14,061 nucleotides of DNA from Acidimicrobiales bacterium (GTDB taxonomy: Bacteria > Actinomycetota > Acidimicrobiia > Acidimicrobiales > RAAP-2), in contig JADGOD010000116.1 in assembly GCA_017883125.1 (NCBI GenBank), positions 1-14,061 of the forward strand, in the 5' to 3' direction. The position numbers were made by a program, and so were the translations under genes. The first letter of the stretch is position 1, and every line of letters begins with the position of its first letter. The notes under the pieces were generated by a model. The model did not search any database and was not told the DNA's origin. It worked only from the letters and a program-made list of their open reading frames with translations. Below, one piece after another: positions 6,218 through 12,038 of the stretch.

Positions 6218-7500
6218 GCGGGGACCACGAGGCCATCAGCCCCGAGTGACGATGCGGATCCGAGCGCGTGGCGACCGAACCGAGCACGGATCTCGTCGAC
6301 GGCGTCCTCGAGTCCCGCCCGATCCTGCTGGAGCTGCTCGGCCGACGACGAGGGATCGTCGTTCTCCTCGCCGTCCACGGAGAGGCGCAGCTGGACCGGG
6401 TTGGACCCGTCTTCGAGGTTGCTGACCGAGAGGCCCAGGAGCCGGACCCCCTCATCGACGTCGACAGCGGCCAGGAGCGCGCCGGCCACGGTGAAGATCG
6501 CGACGTGGTCATCGATGCCCGAGGAGAGTGTGTGGGACCGGGTCCTCGTCCGGAAGGAGGAGTCCTTGACCTTGACCGTTACCGTCCGTCCCCGTCGAGT
6601 GGCCGCTCGCAGGGCCCCCGAGACCGCCACCGCCTGTCGTCGGAGCCGCTGTCCGAGGATCTCGCGATCGGAGACGTCTTCAGCGAAGGTCTCCTCGTGC
6701 CCGATGGACTTCGACACCTGGTCGGCGACGACCGGACGGTCGTCCTGGCCGCGGGCGAGCGCCACGAGCGCGTACGCCTGGCTCTGGCCGAGGTGACGCA
6801 CCAGGATCTCGGGGTCCATCTGGGCGAGGTCCGCCACCCGCTCTATCCCGAGACGCGCCAGGGCCGATGCGGTGGCCGGGCCCACGCCGAACAGGGCGCC
6901 GACGTCGAGGCGATCGAGGAAGCCGCGGACCTCATCGGGCATGATCACCACCACCCCAGAGCCCTCGCGCACGACGCCATCGGCGATGGTGGGCTTTGCC
7001 TCCCGGGAGGCCAGCTTGGCGATCAGCTTGGACGGCCCGACGCCGACCGCGCAGCGCAGCGAGAGCTCGACGTCGATCCGCTCTCGGATCGCCAGGGCGA
7101 TCGCCCTCGGCGAACCGAAGAGCGCCGTCGAACCGGTGACGTCGAGGAACGCCTCGTCGAGTCCCAGCGGCTCGACCAACGGCGTGACGTCGCGCAGGAT
7201 CCGATGGAGCTGCCTGCTGACCGCGGCGTAGCGGGACATGTCGCCACCGAGGATGACGGCGTCGGGGCAGAGCCGTCGGGCGGTGGCCATCGGCATCGCC
7301 GAGTGGACCCCGAAGCGCCGGGCTTCGTAGGTGCATGCGGCGACGACCCCCCGCTTGCCGCTCCCACCGACGAGCACCGGCCTGCCCGCCAGGGACGGGT
7401 TGTCCCGCACCTCCACGGAGGCGAAGAACGAGTCCATGTCGACGAGGAGGATGGCAGGGTTGAGCGAGGACGAGCGATCAGCGGCTGGTTGCTCAGCCAT
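6160..7500 (-). CDS. dinB: DNA polymerase IV (Y-family translesion polymerase)
   Basis: A 446-aa error-prone polymerase that copies past damaged bases. The catalytic carboxylates are present: Asp21 in VDMDSFFASVE, and Asp115-Glu116 in GLDEAFLDVTG (Ser is more usual where Gly113 stands). YEARRFGVHSAMP (58-70) is the fingers motif, and the little-finger domain follows with the RLLGLSVSNLED segment. After it comes QLRLSV (370-375), at the place where Pol IV carries its sliding-clamp-binding motif; the usual form is QLSLF, so clamp binding may be altered. About 70 further residues form a polar tail with an IRARFG segment. ATG 7500 overlaps the stop of the upstream PIG-L gene (ATGGCTGA), which favours it over upstream in-frame starts. 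It is the last gene of the probable SOS operon led by the LysM gene. Confidence 0.93.
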   Translation of the reverse strand: MAEQPAADRSSSLNPAILLVDMDSFFASVEVRDNPSLAGRPVLVGGSGKRGVVAACTYEARRFGVHSAMPMATARRLCPDAVILGGDMSRYAAVSRQLHRILRDVTPLVEPLGLDEAFLDVTGSTALFGSPRAIALAIRERIDVELSLRCAVGVGPSKLIAKLASREAKPTIADGVVREGSGVVVIMPDEVRGFLDRLDVGALFGVGPATASALARLGIERVADLAQMDPEILVRHLGQSQAYALVALARGQDDRPVVADQVSKSIGHEETFAEDVSDREILGQRLRRQAVAVSGALRAATRRGRTVTVKVKDSSFRTRTRSHTLSSGIDDHVAIFTVAGALLAAVDVDEGVRLLGLSVSNLEDGSNPVQLRLSVDGEENDDPSSSAEQLQQDRAGLEDAVDEIRARFGRHALGSASSLGADGLVVPAQRDVPFGPAEPSQEIQEP

Positions 7501-8218
7501 TGAGCTCAAGGTGGCGGAACCCCTCGGCGAAGGCGACGCCGACAAGCCGGCCGTCATCGCTGGCTCGGGAGCGGATCGTGGCCGCAGCCCAGGCGGAGTC
7601 TCCAGCCAACTGCGAGCGGTGCTCGGCGACGGCGTCGATCTTGCGATCGATCGTCTCGGTGATCTCAACGTAGGAGTCAGGGGCCAACGTCCCGCTCAGG
7701 AGGACATGGGGCACCCGGAACGGCGGCCCTGCCTCTGGGTAGTAGTGCGGCATCCCGCTCGCTGGCGCCACGGCATCGAGGAGCGCCCAACCCGAGGCCC
7801 GGTGGTCCCGGTGGTTCACGTAGACGCTCCCGAAGAACACCGACGTCGGATCGTGACCCATCACGACGTCGGGCCTCAGACGGCGGATCCGCTCGACCAG
7901 GGCCCCGGTCAACCACTGCTGCTCAGGAACCTCGCCGTCGGGGATGGCCAGATGATCGACGGTCCTCACGCCGAGGACAGCGGCTGCCCGTCTGACCTCT
8001 TGCACGCGGACCGATGCGAGCTCGCTCGGGTCCCGATCGGGATCGATCGTCCCCTTGCCCCCGTCGGTGATGACGACCAGGTGCACTGCGGCTCCCGAAT
8101 CGCTCCACCGGGCCAGCGTCCCGCCGCATGAGACGTCGGCGTCGTCAGGGTGGGCGTAGATGGCGAGGACGACCGAGGGGACGACGTCGAGGAGCCGAGC
8201 CGAGGTGGTGGTGCTCAC
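7493..8218 (-). CDS. PIG-L (LmbE-like) zinc-dependent N-deacetylase
   Basis: A 241-aa cytoplasmic protein of the family that includes mycothiol deacetylase MshB, mycothiol S-conjugate amidase and GlcNAc-PI deacetylases. The zinc-binding motif YAHPDDADVSCGG (21-33) supplies His23 and Asp26, with Asp25 as probable base. VNHRDHR (134-140) supplies further His ligands (His136, His139). The substrate is not clear. In actinobacteria a role in thiol or sugar-amide metabolism is possible, and thiol chemistry would suit a damage-response operon, but nothing in the sequence settles it. The GTG start at 8218 overlaps the nrdR stop (GTGA), and its own end overlaps the dinB start, so the three genes are translationally coupled. 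The frame stays open upstream through nrdR, but that part is a shadow of nrdR. Confidence 0.85.
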   Translation of the reverse strand: MSTTTSARLLDVVPSVVLAIYAHPDDADVSCGGTLARWSDSGAAVHLVVITDGGKGTIDPDRDPSELASVRVQEVRRAAAVLGVRTVDHLAIPDGEVPEQQWLTGALVERIRRLRPDVVMGHDPTSVFFGSVYVNHRDHRASGWALLDAVAPASGMPHYYPEAGPPFRVPHVLLSGTLAPDSYVEITETIDRKIDAVAEHRSQLAGDSAWAAATIRSRASDDGRLVGVAFAEGFRHLELNG

Positions 8219-8685
8219 GTCTTGCGTTTTGGCGCGGTGGACTTGGTGAGCAGACCGACCTCGCGCTGGAAGTCGCCAGCGACCTCGAAGCCCTTGTAGA
8301 CGCTGGCGAACCTCAGATACGCCACGTCGTCGAGCTCCTTGAGACCCTCGAGGACGGCGACACCGATGTCTTGGGTCGTCACGATGTCGTTCTTGGCTCG
8401 AAGGGTGTCTTCGACGTTCGACGCAACCTGCTCGATCGACACCTCGGTGACGGGACGGTTCTTGCAGGCAGCCTTGATGCCCGCGACGACCTTGCTTCGC
8501 TCGAACGGCTCTCGGGCGCCCGACCGCTTCTCGACGATCAATGGCATCTCCTCGATCCGCTCGAACGTCGTGAATCGCTGAGCGCAGCTCAAGCACTCCC
8601 TCCGGCGGCGGATCGTGGCACCCTCCTCGGCCATCCGAGAGTCGACGACCCGGTCGTCATCGGCAGCACAGAAGGGACATCGCAC
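8215..8685 (-). CDS. nrdR: Transcriptional repressor NrdR
   Basis: A 156-aa nucleotide-sensing repressor of ribonucleotide reductase genes. The N-terminal zinc ribbon has Cys3, Cys6, Cys31 and Cys34 (MRCPFC and CLSCAQRFTTFE) and is followed by an ATP-cone domain from about residue 49 (PLIVEKRSGAREPFERSKV), which reads ATP/dATP levels. Length is normal for the family. GTG is the start; moving it would remove the first Cys pair. The only upstream signal is a weak GAGAG. It lies 29 bp after the LysM gene and overlaps the PIG-L start. The LysM-nrdR pair next to lexA also occurs in Mycobacterium (Rv2719c-Rv2718c). No ribonucleotide reductase gene and no clear NrdR box are in the window, so its targets lie elsewhere. 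Confidence 0.96.
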   Translation of the reverse strand: MRCPFCAADDDRVVDSRMAEEGATIRRRRECLSCAQRFTTFERIEEMPLIVEKRSGAREPFERSKVVAGIKAACKNRPVTEVSIEQVASNVEDTLRAKNDIVTTQDIGVAVLEGLKELDDVAYLRFASVYKGFEVAGDFQREVGLLTKSTAPKRKT

Positions 8686-8714
8686 GCTCTCACGATACCG
8701 GTTCCCCCGGTTTC
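8686..8714 (-). promoter_or_regulatory. Possible internal promoter before nrdR
   Basis: In the 29-bp gap between the LysM stop and nrdR, the minus strand reads TATCGT six bases before the GTG start. This matches the TAnnnT -10 pattern of leaderless starts seen elsewhere in the window. No convincing -35 stands 17 bp upstream. If real, it would give nrdR a basal supply outside SOS induction. Confidence 0.3.
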
Positions 8715-9194
8715 CTACGGAAGGACCAGATGCTCGCCTGGGACCACGACCGACGAGCCGACCTCATGACGCATCGTTGCGATCAGGGCGCCCTGGTTGC
8801 CACCGGGGTTGAGGTGGTGGGCGATCGACGCCAGCGTGTCGCCCTCGTGGACGATGTAGTCCGTGCCATCCATCAATCCCGCAGGGGTTCCCCCGGGGGT
8901 CGGCTGGCCTGAGATGGTCACCGTCCCCGTGGCGGTCAGGGGGAGCGCCAGCACGATCGCCACCGTGGCGCCCACGAGGAGACCGGCCATCCGACGCCGG
9001 CGGGTGCGCCTGCTGACGCGGAGGGCACGGTGCTCGATCCCGCTCGGCCTCGGGGAGATCCGGAGCACTTCGCTGTGCTCCAGCGACTCCCCGATCCTCG
9101 TCGAGGAGGCGCCAACCAGGGTCAGACGAGGCCGTGGCCAGGGAAGATCTGACCCTGTGAGCTCTTCGATCTGGGGAAGCGGTGCTATTGCCAT
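8715..9194 (-). CDS. LysM membrane protein, probable SOS cell-division inhibitor (ChiZ/YneA/DivS type)
   Basis: A 159-aa single-pass protein. Residues 1-67 are a cytoplasmic, proline- and arginine-rich, probably disordered segment ending in RRTRRRR. Residues about 69-90 form one membrane helix. Residues about 112-159 are a LysM peptidoglycan-binding module beginning DYIVHEGDTLASIAHHLNPG. Mycobacterial ChiZ (Rv2719c) has the same length, order and topology, and B. subtilis YneA and Corynebacterium DivS have similar roles. All are divergent from lexA and halt division during DNA damage. Here too the gene is divergent from lexA. AGGAGAG four bases before ATG 9194 is the strongest ribosome site in the region. 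Its promoter is covered by two perfect LexA boxes. The role as division inhibitor is inferred from architecture, neighbours and control sites; the sequence itself is poorly conserved in these proteins. Confidence 0.85.
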   Translation of the reverse strand: MAIAPLPQIEELTGSDLPWPRPRLTLVGASSTRIGESLEHSEVLRISPRPSGIEHRALRVSRRTRRRRMAGLLVGATVAIVLALPLTATGTVTISGQPTPGGTPAGLMDGTDYIVHEGDTLASIAHHLNPGGNQGALIATMRHEVGSSVVVPGEHLVLP

Positions 9195-9259
9195 CTGTCT
9201 CTCCTGGTTCCTTGGCTCTTCTCGTGCTGACTCGACTCGTGCCGGGCATCCATGTAAAG

Positions 9260-9273
9260 CGAACGTCTGTTCG
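9260..9273. promoter_or_regulatory. LexA box 1 (perfect)
   Basis: CGAACGTCTGTTCG matches the Gram-positive SOS box GAAC-N4-GTTC with flanking C and G. It lies over the start region of the LysM operon. Its sequence is the exact reverse complement of box 2. Confidence 0.9.
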
Positions 9274-9278
9274 TAGCT

Positions 9279-9307
9279 ATCTCAACACGAACAGACGTTC
9301 GTGTCAA
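9279..9307 (-). promoter_or_regulatory. SOS promoter of the LysM-nrdR-PIG-L-dinB operon
   Basis: On the minus strand a perfect -35 TTGACA (9302-9307) stands 17 bp before TGAGAT (9279-9284), a weak -10. LexA box 2 fills the spacer exactly, and box 1 covers the expected start point near 9272. Bound LexA would therefore block both polymerase entry and initiation. The leader before the LysM start would be about 78 nt. Confidence 0.6.
9288..9301. promoter_or_regulatory. LexA box 2 (perfect, extended palindrome)
   Basis: CGAACAGACGTTCG is a perfect SOS box. The symmetry extends to ACACGAACAGACGTTCGTGT (9285-9304), with 8-bp arms around four central bases. It sits in the spacer between the -35 and -10 of the LysM operon promoter, with its centre 28 bp from that of box 1. 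Confidence 0.92.
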
Positions 9308-9316
9308 GCACTTTTC

Positions 9317-9330
9317 CGAACAGGTGTTTG
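9317..9330. promoter_or_regulatory. LexA box 3 (one mismatch)
   Basis: CGAACAGGTGTTTG fits GAAC-N4-GTTC with one change (GTTT). It overlaps the likely -35 of lexA (TTGCCT 9328-9333), so it probably serves autoregulation. Its centre is 29 bp from that of box 2. Confidence 0.78.
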
Positions 9331-9356
9331 CCTTGACGACCCGACTTGGATATGTT
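9328..9356 (+). promoter_or_regulatory. lexA promoter
   Basis: TTGCCT (9328-9333) and TATGTT (9351-9356) are 17 bp apart. LexA boxes 3 and 4 lie over the -35 and the start region. A TTGACG at 9333-9338 is an alternative -35, but at 17 bp it would pair only with the poor hexamer TGTAGC. Expected start is near 9363, leaving a leader of about 45 nt with a GAGAGGGG ribosome site. Confidence 0.55.
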
Positions 9357-9360
9357 GTAG

Positions 9361-9374
9361 CAAACGGGTGTTCG
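9361..9374. promoter_or_regulatory. LexA box 4 (one mismatch)
   Basis: CAAACGGGTGTTCG fits the box with one change in the left half (AAAC). It starts five bases after the likely lexA -10, so it covers the start point and would complete autorepression together with box 3. The mismatch lies in the opposite half-site from that of box 3. Confidence 0.75.
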
Positions 9375-9407
9375 CAAAACGGCGGAGCCCAGGCGAGAGG
9401 GGCACCC

Positions 9408-10037
9408 ATGGCTGAAGTTCTGAGCGGAAAGCGACTTGAGATCCTCGCCTTCATCAGCGCCTGCCTCCAGGACAGGGGGTACCCGCCCTCGGTTCGGGAG
9501 ATCGGCCAGGCTGTTGGCCTCGCTTCCTCGGCAACCGTCCACAGCCACCTCGCCGTGCTCCAGAAGGAGGGGTTCCTCCTCAAGGACCCGTCCAAGCCCA
9601 GGGCGATCAGGGTCCAGTTCGACCCCGCCTCGAAGTCGGCGATGGCGACCCTCCCGGTGCGCAGCGTGCCGCTCGTGGGCTCGGTAGCCGCCGGGACCGG
9701 CGTCCTCGCCCAGGAGAACGTCGAGGAGCTCTACTCGCTCCCCGAGGAGTTCACGGGAACCGGCGAGACCTTCATGCTCAAGGTCCGGGGTGATTCGATG
9801 ATCGACGCGGGAATCCTCGACGGTGACTACGTCGTCGTCCGGCACCAGCCCGACGCCGAGGACGGCGAGATCGTCGTCGCAGGGATCCCCGATGAGGAAG
9901 CGACCGTCAAGCGACTCCGCCGACAGGGCTCGACCGTCATCTTGGTGCCGGCCAACTCGGCGATGGCCCCGATCGAGCTCCCCGGTGACGAGGTCACGAT
10001 CTTCGGACGAGTGGTCTCAGTCCTGCGTCGCCTCTAG
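9408..10037 (+). CDS. lexA: LexA repressor (SOS regulator, self-cleaving)
   Basis: A 209-aa repressor of the DNA-damage response that cuts itself when stimulated by RecA filaments. The N-terminal winged helix-turn-helix spans about 1-68 (PPSVREIGQAVGLASSATVH is the recognition part). The self-cleavage site is Ala95-Gly96 in GSVAAGTG. The catalytic dyad is Ser130 in VRGDSM and Lys168 in EEATVKRL. The S24 peptidase domain ends normally at the C-terminus. ATG 9408 is chosen because GAGAGGGG stands just upstream and MAEVLSGKRLEIL aligns with the family start. An earlier in-frame ATG at 9324 lies inside LexA box 3 and is not credible. The gene is divergent from its likely main target operon and convergent with dapE. 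Confidence 0.97.
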   Translation: MAEVLSGKRLEILAFISACLQDRGYPPSVREIGQAVGLASSATVHSHLAVLQKEGFLLKDPSKPRAIRVQFDPASKSAMATLPVRSVPLVGSVAAGTGVLAQENVEELYSLPEEFTGTGETFMLKVRGDSMIDAGILDGDYVVVRHQPDAEDGEIVVAGIPDEEATVKRLRRQGSTVILVPANSAMAPIELPGDEVTIFGRVVSVLRRL

Positions 10038-10046
10038 GGGCACCAG

Positions 10047-10084
10047 CGGCGTTCTCGCCGAGCCCATCGAGTCAGCGATGACTC
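10047..10084. terminator. Two small hairpins between convergent lexA and dapE
   Basis: CGGCG-TTCT-CGCCG (10047-10060) and the perfect palindrome GAGTCA-GCGA-TGACTC (10069-10084) fill most of the 58-bp gap between the two stop codons. Neither has a T tract on either strand. They could end transcripts in both directions, but strength is doubtful. Confidence 0.4.
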
Positions 10085-10095
10085 CCGCAGCTGGC

Positions 10096-11166
10096 TCAGG
10101 CCGGCGATGGCTCCGTCAGGAGATCGCGCAGCGTCGAGGCCACTGCGAGCAGCGACTCCTCGCTCACCCGCTCCTCGGGATGGTGGGCCAGAAGCGGATC
10201 ACCGGCTCCGAAGTTCGCCGCCGGGATCCCTCGGCCAGCGAAGGTGGCGACATCCGTCCACCCCACCTTGGCGCTCACCGGTCGCGCACTGAGCGCCACC
10301 AGACGACCGAGGACTGGGTCCTCGAGGCTTGGCAGCGCACCCGGGGCGACGTCGATCACCTCGACGTGGTCACGGGCTGCATCGAGGTGCGGATCGATCA
10401 CACCCCGGAGCCAGGCGATGGCCGCCTCGGGGGTTCGGTCCGGGGCGAAGCGGTGATTCACGACAAGGGTGACCTCGGCGGGAACGACGTTGCCTCCTGA
10501 TCCACCGTGCACGCCGACCACCTCGCACTGCTCGGCGAACGTCACCCCATCGATCGTCACCGTCCGTGGAGACGCAGCCACGATCGCGCTGAGCAACGGC
10601 GCGAGCCGGTGAGCAGCGTTCAGGCCCATGAACGGACGGGCCGTGTGGGCCGGGATCCCGCCCAGCGTCACCTCAAGGCGGAGGGTCCCCTGACATCCGG
10701 CCTCTACGGCGGCATCGGTCGGCTCACCGAGGATCGCCACGTCCCCTTCCAGCAAGGTGGGGTCGGCCAGCTCGATCTCGAGCAGGCCGCTCTCGCTCCG
10801 AGCGATCTCCTCTCGGGCGTAGAAGATCCAGGTGACGTCGAACGTCGGGGAATCGAGCTGGCCGGCGAGGGTGATCATGACCGCCAGAGTCCCCTTCATG
10901 TCAGCGGCACCGAGACCCCAGAGCGTCCCGTCCTCGATGCGTGCGCCCTGTGCCCCCGAGCTGACGGTGTCGAGGTGTCCGGCGATGATGACCCGTCGAT
11001 CTCGGCCGAGGTCAGTCCGTGCGACCACGTTGTCCCCGATGCGGCGTACCGTGAGGTGCGGTGAGCTCGCCAGGAGCCCTTCGACGCGGTCAGCGAGCCG
11101 ACCCTCCTCCCGACTCACCGACGGGATCCCAACGAGCTCGCAGGCGAGCTCGAAGATCTCGCTCAC
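10096..11166 (-). CDS. dapE: Succinyl-diaminopimelate desuccinylase
   Basis: A 356-aa zinc-dependent M20-family hydrolase that converts N-succinyl-LL-diaminopimelate to LL-diaminopimelate and succinate in lysine and peptidoglycan-precursor synthesis. Metal ligands and the catalytic acid are visible: His64 and Asp66 in AGHLDTV, Asp89 in GAADMKG, Glu119-Glu120 in AREEIA, Glu148 in LGEPTD, and His328 or His329 in LAHHPEE. His174 in IPAHTARP belongs to the dimerisation (lid) domain. The length and motif spacing resemble the shorter actinobacterial DapE. The GTG start at 11166 overlaps the dapD stop (GTGA), so translation is coupled. The frame is open upstream to about 11820, but that part is a shadow of dapD. 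It is the last gene of the hflX-dapC-dapD-dapE group. Confidence 0.93.
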   Translation of the reverse strand: MSEIFELACELVGIPSVSREEGRLADRVEGLLASSPHLTVRRIGDNVVARTDLGRDRRVIIAGHLDTVSSGAQGARIEDGTLWGLGAADMKGTLAVMITLAGQLDSPTFDVTWIFYAREEIARSESGLLEIELADPTLLEGDVAILGEPTDAAVEAGCQGTLRLEVTLGGIPAHTARPFMGLNAAHRLAPLLSAIVAASPRTVTIDGVTFAEQCEVVGVHGGSGGNVVPAEVTLVVNHRFAPDRTPEAAIAWLRGVIDPHLDAARDHVEVIDVAPGALPSLEDPVLGRLVALSARPVSAKVGWTDVATFAGRGIPAANFGAGDPLLAHHPEERVSEESLLAVASTLRDLLTEPSPA

Positions 11167-11990
11167 GTGGCGACGCCATGGTCCCGCAGCACGGCGTTGA
11201 GCCGCGCCTTGTCGTGACGCTCCCCTTCGGTCAGCCGCTGGAGGATCAGGACGCACGGGAGGAAGAACTCTCCCCCGAGCATCTCCTTGCGCCGCGAGGC
11301 CCCGACGGCGACGCACCAGTCCGGGACGTGCCCGCGGGAGACCTCCTCGCCGGTCTGTGAGTCGATCACGGGGATCGACGGGTTCAGGATCGTGCCCGCC
11401 CCGAGCACCGCCCCTCGACCGACGCGCGCGCCTTCGACGACCATGCAGCGACTTCCGATGAACGCGTGGTCCTCGATGATGACCGGAACGGCGTTCGGCG
11501 GCTCGAGGACGCCTCCGATGCCCACGCCACCCGCCAGATGGACGTCGGCGCCGATCTGGGCACAGGAGCCGACGGTCGCCCAGGTGTCGACCATGCTCCG
11601 CTCCCCCACCCGAGCGCCGATGTTGACGTAGCTCGGCATCAGCACCGCTCCGGGGGCGAGGTAGGAGCCCCACCGGGCCGACGCGCCCGGCACGACTCGG
11701 ACTCCGGACTCCTTGTACCCGCGCTTCAAGGGGATCTTGTCGGCGAACTCGAAGGGTCCGGCCTCGATGGTCTCTATCGAGCGAAGGCGGAACAGGAGCA
11801 GGATCGCCTGCTTGAGCCACTCGTTGACCACCACCTCGCCGCTGGCCTCATCGACGTAGGCGACTCGCTCCTGGCCCGAATCAAGCAGCTCGATCGCCTC
11901 GCTGACCAGTGCGTCGGCGTCGGCGTCGCCCGGAGCGAGGGACGCGGCATCGTTGTAGAGGGCGGTGATCTGTGCGGGAAGGTCGGCCAT
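11163..11990 (-). CDS. dapD: Tetrahydrodipicolinate N-succinyltransferase
   Basis: A 275-aa left-handed beta-helix acyltransferase that transfers succinyl from succinyl-CoA to tetrahydrodipicolinate. The N-terminal helical domain is followed by hexapeptide repeats from about residue 95. The conserved core MVDTWATVGSCAQIG (133-147) and GGVGIGGVLEP (154-164) is present, with a C-terminal CoA-side strand. Both the sequence and the 275-aa length match the E. coli DapD type rather than the longer (about 317 aa) mycobacterial type, which is notable in this actinobacterial setting. Start is ATG 11990. AGGA ends only one base before it, too close to act as a ribosome site. TACGAT six bases upstream suggests a leaderless start, so an internal promoter may exist in the 48-bp gap after dapC. 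It shares GTGA with dapE. Confidence 0.95.
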   Translation of the reverse strand: MADLPAQITALYNDAASLAPGDADADALVSEAIELLDSGQERVAYVDEASGEVVVNEWLKQAILLLFRLRSIETIEAGPFEFADKIPLKRGYKESGVRVVPGASARWGSYLAPGAVLMPSYVNIGARVGERSMVDTWATVGSCAQIGADVHLAGGVGIGGVLEPPNAVPVIIEDHAFIGSRCMVVEGARVGRGAVLGAGTILNPSIPVIDSQTGEEVSRGHVPDWCVAVGASRRKEMLGGEFFLPCVLILQRLTEGERHDKARLNAVLRDHGVAT

Positions 11991-12016
11991 GTCCTAATCG
12001 TAGCGGTGCCTCCCGA
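11991..12016 (-). promoter_or_regulatory. Possible internal promoter before dapD
   Basis: On the minus strand TACGAT (about 11997-12002) ends six bases before the ATG of dapD. This fits the TAnnnT pattern of leaderless promoters. No good -35 is seen at the proper distance, so support is weak. The rest of the 48-bp gap after dapC holds no strong hairpin. Confidence 0.3.
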
Positions 12017-12038
12017 CGCCCCTTTGGGACGGTGTCCT

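Noticed and set aside
6268..7503. A 411-codon open frame on the plus strand opposite dinB
   Set aside because: It lies fully within dinB on the other strand and shows only shadow-like composition, without any domain.
8219..8596. Upstream extension of the PIG-L frame
   Set aside because: It overlaps nrdR and has no similarity to the family. The GTG at 8218 with the GTGA overlap is the natural start.
8916..8937. LTATG in the LysM protein as a sortase signal
   Set aside because: It lies right after the membrane helix in mid-protein, without a following hydrophobic segment and basic tail at the C-terminus, so it cannot act as a sorting signal.
9324..9407. Longer lexA N-terminus from ATG 9324
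   Set aside because: It would place the start inside LexA box 3 and upstream of the probable promoter -10. ATG 9408 has a ribosome site and matches the family start.
11167..11820. Upstream extension of the dapE frame
   Set aside because: It runs through dapD in another frame and reads as Arg-rich nonsense. Real DapE similarity begins at GTG 11166.
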